Below are positions 5,064 to 9,252 of a stretch of DNA of 9,252 nucleotides, piece after piece. The stretch is from Aquimarina sp. (GTDB lineage: Bacteria; Bacteroidota; Bacteroidia; Flavobacteriales; Flavobacteriaceae). A model generated the notes under the pieces. It was not told the DNA's origin, made no database searches, and saw nothing but the letters and a program-made list of their open reading frames with translations. Numbering within the stretch: position 1 is the stretch's first letter; each line of letters begins with the position of its first letter. A program made the translations under genes and the position numbers. The DNA lies in NCBI GenBank assembly GCA_002697475.1, contig NZVW01000034.1, positions 1 to 9,252 on the forward strand, read 5' to 3'.

Positions 5064-5717
5064 ATGTTCAGACAAACAGAATTTGCCCTATTAGAAAACT
5101 GGAGGCTAAAACTCACCAATGCTAATAATCAGTCTATAATCAAGGAAAGTATGGCTAAATATGGCTTTAATGATGTCAAATTAGTAGCAGGCAATGATTT
5201 ATTACAGAACACTGTAAACATTTGGGACTTTAATAAACAAGAAGATATAGAAACCGCTCAAGCTTCCAATAAATTTAAGACTGTTAAGCAAGAATTACAT
5301 ACCTTGTTTATGGAACATAGAACCAAGGCTCGTGATCTCATGCTTAGCGATCATCCTGATGCCGTAGTGGCACTTAAGTTAGCAGGAAATACGCCGGATG
5401 CCTATCAGGACTGGCTTGCTTTAGTTAAGCTTTTCTATAAAGGTTTAGATAACAACCCATCTTATAAAGAGACTTTATTTGAGTTTAATGTATCTGAAGA
5501 GGACCTGACTAAAGCAAAGGATTTAATTGTTAGTGTAGAACATAACAGAAGCGAGTATCTTAGAGAGGTTGGAGAGAGTGAGGATGCCACTAAACAGAAG
5601 GATGCCGCTTTTGCTACGATGGCAAAATGGATGAAGAAGTTTGATGCAGCAGCACGCCACGCTTTAGCAGATCATCCTCAATTATTAGAAGCTTTAGGAA
5701 TTAAAAGAAAAAGTTAA
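5064..5717 (+). CDS. helical protein of unknown function, 217 aa
   Basis: 217 residues, with no signal peptide, membrane segment or cysteine. The sequence is almost wholly helix-forming and charged (W-R-L-K-L-T-N-A-N; A-K-D-L-I-V-S-V-E-H-N-R-S-E-Y-L-R-E). It ends with M-A-K-W-M-K-K-F-D-A-A-A-R-H-A-L, then D-H-P-Q-L-L-E-A-L-G-I. That ending resembles a hypothetical-protein family I have seen repeatedly in Bacteroidota, for which I know no function. It is likely cytosolic. The start at 5064 is the first ATG; M30 is an alternative but would drop an N-terminus of the same helical character. It is divergent from the RiPP operon with 438 nt between, so nothing ties it to peptide production. A terminator follows its stop directly. 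Confidence 0.8.
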   Translation: MFRQTEFALLENWRLKLTNANNQSIIKESMAKYGFNDVKLVAGNDLLQNTVNIWDFNKQEDIETAQASNKFKTVKQELHTLFMEHRTKARDLMLSDHPDAVVALKLAGNTPDAYQDWLALVKLFYKGLDNNPSYKETLFEFNVSEEDLTKAKDLIVSVEHNRSEYLREVGESEDATKQKDAAFATMAKWMKKFDAAARHALADHPQLLEALGIKRKS

Positions 5718-5762
5718 ATACAAATGCTCCCTTAATCTTTTGGATTAAGGGAGCACTTGTAT
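5718..5762. terminator. bidirectional terminator between the 217-aa gene and trpS
   Basis: ATACAA (5718-5723) pairs with TTGTAT (5757-5762) and TGCTCCCTTAATC (5725-5737) with GATTAAGGGAGCA (5743-5755). There is a single A/C mismatch between the stems and a TTTTG loop. It begins one base after the TAA stop of the + gene and lies between convergent genes. U-tracts on either side are short. Confidence 0.85.
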
Positions 5763-5779
5763 ATTAAAAAGAGGTTGAT

Positions 5780-6748
5780 TTAATACCCCATCTTTTCTCT
5801 TACTCTAGCTAACACTTCATTGGCAACTTCTGTAGCTTTAGCAGCACCTACAGCTAGAGCCTCGTCAATCTCATTGAGATTTTGCATATAATAATTATAC
5901 TTTTCACGCTGCGTGGCATATTTTTCTACAATAAGCTCATAAAGTGCTTGCTTAGCGTGCCCGTATCCATAATTACCACCTTCATAATTAGCTCGCATTT
6001 CTTTAGTTTGAGTATCATCAGCTATCAATTTATATAATGCAAAAACATTACAAGTGTCAGGATCTTTAGGTTCCTCTAGAGGTGTACTATCCGTTTGTAT
6101 GGTCATAATCTGTTTACGTAGTTGTTTATCCGGTAAAAACAGATTAATGATATTGCCTTTAGATTTACTCATTTTAGCACCATCGGTACCTGGTACATAC
6201 ATAGTCTCCTGTTGTACCTGAGCTTCTGGCAGTACAAATAGCTCTCCTACCTGGTTATGAATTCTGGATGCCACATCTCTTGTCATTTCCAGGTGCTGTA
6301 GCTGATCCTTTCCTACTGGTACAATATCTGCATCATATAATAGGATATCTGCCGCCATGAGCATGGGATAGGTAAATAAACCGGCATTAACATCTTCAAG
6401 ACGATCTGCTTTGTCCTTAAATGAATGAGCAAGCGTTAGTCTTTGATAAGGAAAGTAACAACTTAAATACCAAGACAACTCTGTTACCTGAGGGATATCA
6501 CTTTGACGATAAAAAACACTTTTATTGATGTCCAGACCAAAAGCTAACCAGGTTGCTGCAGTAGAGTAGGTGTTTTCTCTTAATATGGCTGCTTCTTTAA
6601 TTTGAGTTAAAGAGTGCATGTCAGCAATGAATAAAAAAGATTCGTTTCCTGGTTGATTGGCCATTTCAATCGCCGGGATAATGGCTCCAAGTAGATTTCC
6701 CAGATGCGGAGTTCCTGTACTTTGTACTCCAGTCAAAATTCTAGACAT
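5780..6748 (-). CDS. trpS: tryptophan--tRNA ligase
   Basis: 322 residues, the usual length for bacterial TrpRS. It charges tRNA-Trp with tryptophan in the cytosol (ATP to AMP and PPi). It is a class I aminoacyl-tRNA synthetase. The HIGH-type signature is T13-P-H-L-G-N18 after S-T-G, and K192-M-S-K-S196 is the second ATP-binding signature. V-P-V-G-K-D-Q-L-Q-H-L-E-M-T-R (143-157) is the family's tryptophan/ATP-site segment. The start M-S-R-I-L-T-G-V-Q places the HIGH motif at the expected distance. It is transcribed alone from a strong-looking promoter upstream and ends before a bidirectional terminator. No riboswitch or attenuator was noticed. No anomalies. Confidence 0.97.
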   Translation of the reverse strand: MSRILTGVQSTGTPHLGNLLGAIIPAIEMANQPGNESFLFIADMHSLTQIKEAAILRENTYSTAATWLAFGLDINKSVFYRQSDIPQVTELSWYLSCYFPYQRLTLAHSFKDKADRLEDVNAGLFTYPMLMAADILLYDADIVPVGKDQLQHLEMTRDVASRIHNQVGELFVLPEAQVQQETMYVPGTDGAKMSKSKGNIINLFLPDKQLRKQIMTIQTDSTPLEEPKDPDTCNVFALYKLIADDTQTKEMRANYEGGNYGYGHAKQALYELIVEKYATQREKYNYYMQNLNEIDEALAVGAAKATEVANEVLARVREKMGY

Positions 6749-6827
6749 AACTTGCTTTTAGTTGAGTATTAGTGATTTGCAATTAATGTTAGTGTTCAAA
6801 AAAATCTTTTGCAAGAATTTAGTTTGG

Positions 6828-6859
6828 CAAAGGTACTTTTTTTGTTCAGATAGCTCAAA
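6828..6859 (-). promoter_or_regulatory. promoter for trpS
   Basis: Read on the minus strand, TTTG (6859-6856), 20 nt, TACCTTTG (6835-6828), a perfect Bacteroidota-type promoter (TTTG, 17-23 nt, TAnnTTTG). Transcription would begin about 75 nt before the trpS ATG. Confidence 0.7.
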
Positions 6860-6876
6860 GCAATTATGTATTTTTG
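6841..6876 (+). promoter_or_regulatory. candidate promoter for the plsC-type gene
   Basis: TATTTTTG (6869-6876) matches TAnnTTTG exactly. The nearest TTTG (6841-6844) is 24 nt away, slightly wider than usual. The predicted start site falls at or just before the ATG at 6882, so the mRNA would be nearly leaderless. It overlaps the divergent trpS promoter. Confidence 0.4.
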
Positions 6877-6881
6877 GGATA

Positions 6882-7625
6882 ATGTCTATACTCAGAAAAA
6901 TACTAATTCTACTTTGGCGGATTTGGTTCTATATATTGGTAGCAGTACCTATCATTATTATGTTTCCTGTACTTTTGATTTTAACGTCCAGAGAGAAATG
7001 GTATCCACAATTTTTTATCGTCGCCAGATTCTGGGCCAGAATAGTTTTATACGGCATGGGATTTGTACCTATTGTTAGGAGAGAGGGAGAAAGACATCTG
7101 GAAAGAAGTTATATGGTAGTGGCTAATCATACCTCTATGACTGATATCATGCTAATGTTACATTGTGTTAAGCATCCCTTTGTATTTGTGGGTAAGAAGG
7201 AGTTAGCCAAAATTCCGATTTTTGGCTTTTTCTATAAGAGAACTTGTATTTTAGTAGATCGAAGTAGTCAAAGGAGCAGAAAGGAAGTATTCGACAGAGC
7301 ACATGCAAGACTTCAGGATGGAACGAGTATATGTATTTTTCCTGAAGGAGGGGTTCCTGATGATCTTTCTGTAGAACTTGAAGAATTTAAAGACGGGGCA
7401 TTTCGCTTGGCAATAGATCACCAAATATCAATATTACCGCTAACTTTTTTTGACAATAAAAAAAGATTCTCTTATCAGTTTTTTACGGGAAGCCCCGGTA
7501 AGATGCGTGTTATGATTCATGAGGAAATACCTACTAAAGGTTTAACGCATGAGCATAAGAAAGAATTAAAAGATAAAACCAGAAGTGTGATTTTAACAAG
7601 TCTACAAAAAGGCTTTAAGGACTAA
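6882..7625 (+). CDS. plsC: 1-acyl-sn-glycerol-3-phosphate acyltransferase family protein
   Basis: 247 residues from the ATG at 6882. It probably transfers an acyl chain to lysophosphatidic acid to give phosphatidic acid at the inner membrane. A long hydrophobic helix at about 7-36 (L-R-K-I-L-I-L-L-W-R, then V-A-V-P-I-I-I-M-F) anchors it. Acyltransferase motif I is N82-H83-T-S-M-T-D88, motif II V-G-K-K-E-L-A-K-I-P (103-112), motif III F153-P-E-G-G, and motif IV I-L-P-L-T-F (184-189). The catalytic His and Asp are both present. An open frame extends 40 codons upstream to 6762, but that stretch covers the promoter region and would put odd sequence before the membrane helix, so I reject it. PlsC paralogues acting on other acyl acceptors cannot be excluded. 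The stop is one base from that of the converging gene. Confidence 0.9.
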   Translation: MSILRKILILLWRIWFYILVAVPIIIMFPVLLILTSREKWYPQFFIVARFWARIVLYGMGFVPIVRREGERHLERSYMVVANHTSMTDIMLMLHCVKHPFVFVGKKELAKIPIFGFFYKRTCILVDRSSQRSRKEVFDRAHARLQDGTSICIFPEGGVPDDLSVELEEFKDGAFRLAIDHQISILPLTFFDNKKRFSYQFFTGSPGKMRVMIHEEIPTKGLTHEHKKELKDKTRSVILTSLQKGFKD

Positions 7626-7626
7626 C

Positions 7627-9090
7627 TTAAAACTTAAAACTTACTCCAGTATAAACTCCAAAATAATAAGGTCTGAAATTACCCTCATTATCATCAATTG
7701 CATTAAATTGATACTTGAAGATAGGTTCCAGGTTTAATATAAACTGTTCATTAAGTTTATAATCGACTCCAAGACCTAGGTTACCACTAAAACTTACTTC
7801 ATTAAGGTTATTAACTCTTCCTACTTTTGTTGTAAAGTCCCCGGATTCAATACTCAACTCATTACCCTGAAGAAATAATGTGCTAATACCGCCAATCATG
7901 TTAATGCCAATTTTTTTATTCACAAGAGCGTATTTAAGCTCTAGTGGAACTTCAAGATAATTAAATTCATGGCTTAGCACCCCTTCATTTTGTTTGGCAG
8001 CTACTACTTCATTGTTAATATCGGGAGATAAAGTTGAGGGTTGACTTGTAGGTCCATTAAGATCTGAAATATAAATTGCTACAGAATTTTCGTTATAATC
8101 AACATTTTTTAGATTTTGACCTGCTATCGATGGACTAAAACCAACATCTTTTGTACTATAACTAAGATCAACTTTACTTAAACCAGTTCTAACGCTTAAT
8201 TTATCACTGAGCTGGTAGGCAAGCTGTACACCATAGCTAAGATTGAGTTCACCAATTTTGCCATTATCAGAAAATCTTGAATCCACAGATGAACCATTAC
8301 CTTCATGATCATAGTAAACAGGTCCTATCATGGGAGAAACGTTCCACCTTTTGTCTTTATCTTTAGGTTTTTCTGCAATTATATCCTCACTTTCTTTTAT
8401 GACATCAAAAATGGATTTTTTACCATCGTTGGCTTTATCCGTAGTTTCCTCATTTGCTATTGTAGTATTTTCTTCTGACGTTAAATTAGTAGGTGTTTGA
8501 TTTCGATTTTCAGATAGATTAACACCTTTGTTTTCTATTTCTTCTGGAGTTTGATCAGCTATAGCGGTATTAGTAAGGTTGCTTTTCTTTTGCTCATCAG
8601 AGTCAGAATTTCTATCATTTTGATCAATTCTAGAAGTATTTGTGTTGCCTATAGTCGTATTTTGAATTTTAGGATTGCTTGTTTTAAAAAGGGCATTTGA
8701 AGTATTTGATGGATTATGACTGCCTTCATTTTTGTCGTTCTGATCAAGGACATAGTCTAAAGTTTCAGTATTTTGACTTTCGTTAAAGACATTTCTGTTT
8801 TGATCAGTATTATTATTATCGGAAGGAATATTTTCTTCCGGGTTATTTGTAGTAGTATCAACGATTTCAATTTTCGTATCGTTATCGGACCAGTTATATA
8901 ATACAGTAAATAAAATAGCAATTGCAGCAGCTATTCCGGCAGCTTTGTACCAGATTGGGAGGATTAAAACTCTTCTTTTTTTCTTTTGCTGACTGGCTTT
9001 GATTCTTTCCCATACAACATCATTAGGAGTTGCTTCAAAGTCTTTAAACTTCTCCTGAAAAAGTCTGTCTATGTTTTTTTTACTACTCAT
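7627..9090 (-). CDS. inner-membrane-anchored outer-membrane beta-barrel protein, partner of ECF sigma factor
   Basis: 487 residues with three parts. Residues 1-43 are cytosolic and charged (D-R-L-F-Q-E-K-F-K-D-F-E, then P-N-D-V-V-W-E-R-I, then K-K-K-R-R), resembling the N-terminus of Bacteroidota anti-sigma-like proteins. Residues about 44-64 are one transmembrane helix. Residues about 67-245 form a low-complexity Asn/Thr/Asp/Glu/Ser linker with recurrent D-Q-N-D-K/R-N units. The rest (about 249-487) is a beta-barrel of the porin/PorT-like type, with alternating aromatic strands and a terminal Phe (S-F-K-F). Its ATG overlaps the stop of the upstream ECF sigma gene (ATGA), so the two are made together. 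A role in holding or signalling to that sigma factor is inferred from context. A periplasmic reach of about 180 residues would be needed to join both membranes. Coding to the end is intact. Confidence 0.88.
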   Translation of the reverse strand: MSSKKNIDRLFQEKFKDFEATPNDVVWERIKASQQKKKRRVLILPIWYKAAGIAAAIAILFTVLYNWSDNDTKIEIVDTTTNNPEENIPSDNNNTDQNRNVFNESQNTETLDYVLDQNDKNEGSHNPSNTSNALFKTSNPKIQNTTIGNTNTSRIDQNDRNSDSDEQKKSNLTNTAIADQTPEEIENKGVNLSENRNQTPTNLTSEENTTIANEETTDKANDGKKSIFDVIKESEDIIAEKPKDKDKRWNVSPMIGPVYYDHEGNGSSVDSRFSDNGKIGELNLSYGVQLAYQLSDKLSVRTGLSKVDLSYSTKDVGFSPSIAGQNLKNVDYNENSVAIYISDLNGPTSQPSTLSPDINNEVVAAKQNEGVLSHEFNYLEVPLELKYALVNKKIGINMIGGISTLFLQGNELSIESGDFTTKVGRVNNLNEVSFSGNLGLGVDYKLNEQFILNLEPIFKYQFNAIDDNEGNFRPYYFGVYTGVSFKF

Positions 9091-9252
9091 CTTCCGCCTT
9101 CAAAGGTATTAAAACAAATTTTTTGTTTGGTTTCTAATTTCTCTTTTAAAATATTTCTTGCCCTGGCAAGATTGGATTTTGATGTGCCTATTGTGATCTC
9201 TAACATTTCAGCTATTTCCTTATGAGAATAGCCGTCTAATACATATAAATTA
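9087..9252 (-). CDS. ECF-type RNA polymerase sigma factor, C-terminal end (5' part outside window)
   Basis: The last 54 residues are visible. N-L-Y-V-L-D-G-Y-S-H-K-E-I-A-E-M-L, then G-T-S-K-S-N-L-A-R-A-R, is the region 4.2 helix-turn-helix of sigma-70 family ECF factors, which binds the -35 element. A lysine-rich tail follows. Regions 2 and 4.1 lie beyond the right edge. The stop TGA overlaps the ATG of the 487-aa gene, as is common for a sigma factor and its membrane regulator. Confidence 0.92.
   Translation of the reverse strand, partial: NLYVLDGYSHKEIAEMLEITIGTSKSNLARARNILKEKLETKQKICFNTFEGGR

Noticed and set aside
4931..5119. 62-codon frame on the minus strand upstream of the precursor
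   Set aside because: It starts inside the 217-aa gene, spans a promoter candidate and lacks precursor-like or other recognisable features.
6762..6881. Longer start for the acyltransferase
   Set aside because: The extra 40 codons cover the divergent promoter region and do not resemble PlsC N-termini; the ATG at 6882 begins the expected membrane helix.
8550..8810. Recurrent TGATCA-containing DNA as a tandem repeat or binding array
   Set aside because: The copies are irregularly spaced and follow from the repeated Asp-Gln-Asn codons of the linker.
1..9252. CRISPR arrays, tRNA or rRNA genes, insertion sequences
   Set aside because: No regularly spaced repeats, cloverleaf sequences, transposase genes or flanking terminal repeats were seen.

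Overview
The window looks like chromosomal DNA of a marine-type flavobacterium (phylum Bacteroidota, class Flavobacteriia). The evidence is low G+C, genes that start without Shine-Dalgarno sequences, perfect TAnnTTTG -7 promoter elements with upstream TTG/TTTG -33 elements, a lipoprotein signal, and an ECF sigma gene followed by a gene for an inner-membrane helix fused to a beta-barrel. The genus cannot be read from the sequence.

Left edge (1-1060, + strand): two tandem paralogues of an unrecognised family. The first is cut by the window edge. The second is a complete 208-residue Cys-rich putative lipoprotein. Their last 48 residues align without gaps (25 identical). A strong intrinsic terminator separates them, and a second hairpin terminator closes the pair against the convergent operon.

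Centre (1053-4625, - strand, read right to left): a five-gene RiPP operon of the 'GRASP-with-SPASM' (graspetide-like) type. It encodes a 71-aa GG-leader precursor, an exported 339-aa protein resembling DUF6624/TPR-like proteins, an ATP-grasp ligase of the microviridin-ligase class (gwsG), a 78-aa protein of unknown function, and a SPASM-domain protein (gwsS) with no radical-SAM CxxxCxxC motif. The last four genes overlap or nearly touch. The precursor is set apart by a perfect 9-bp hairpin. The presumed core peptide has no lysine, so side-chain cyclisation would have to give esters. No transporter or leader peptidase is visible on either side of the operon. Upstream lies a 438-nt non-coding stretch with two candidate promoters for the operon and several hairpins or palindromes.

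Right half: a 217-aa helical protein of unknown function (+), a bidirectional terminator, trpS (-), a PlsC-type acyltransferase (+) divergent from trpS, then a 487-aa inner-membrane-anchored beta-barrel protein (-). The 487-aa gene overlaps by ATGA the 3' end of an ECF sigma factor gene that runs off the right edge. The plsC and beta-barrel genes converge with their stop codons one base apart.

The part most worth following up is the RiPP operon: its unusual SPASM protein, its two companions of unknown function and its structured leader. The right half is mostly housekeeping.
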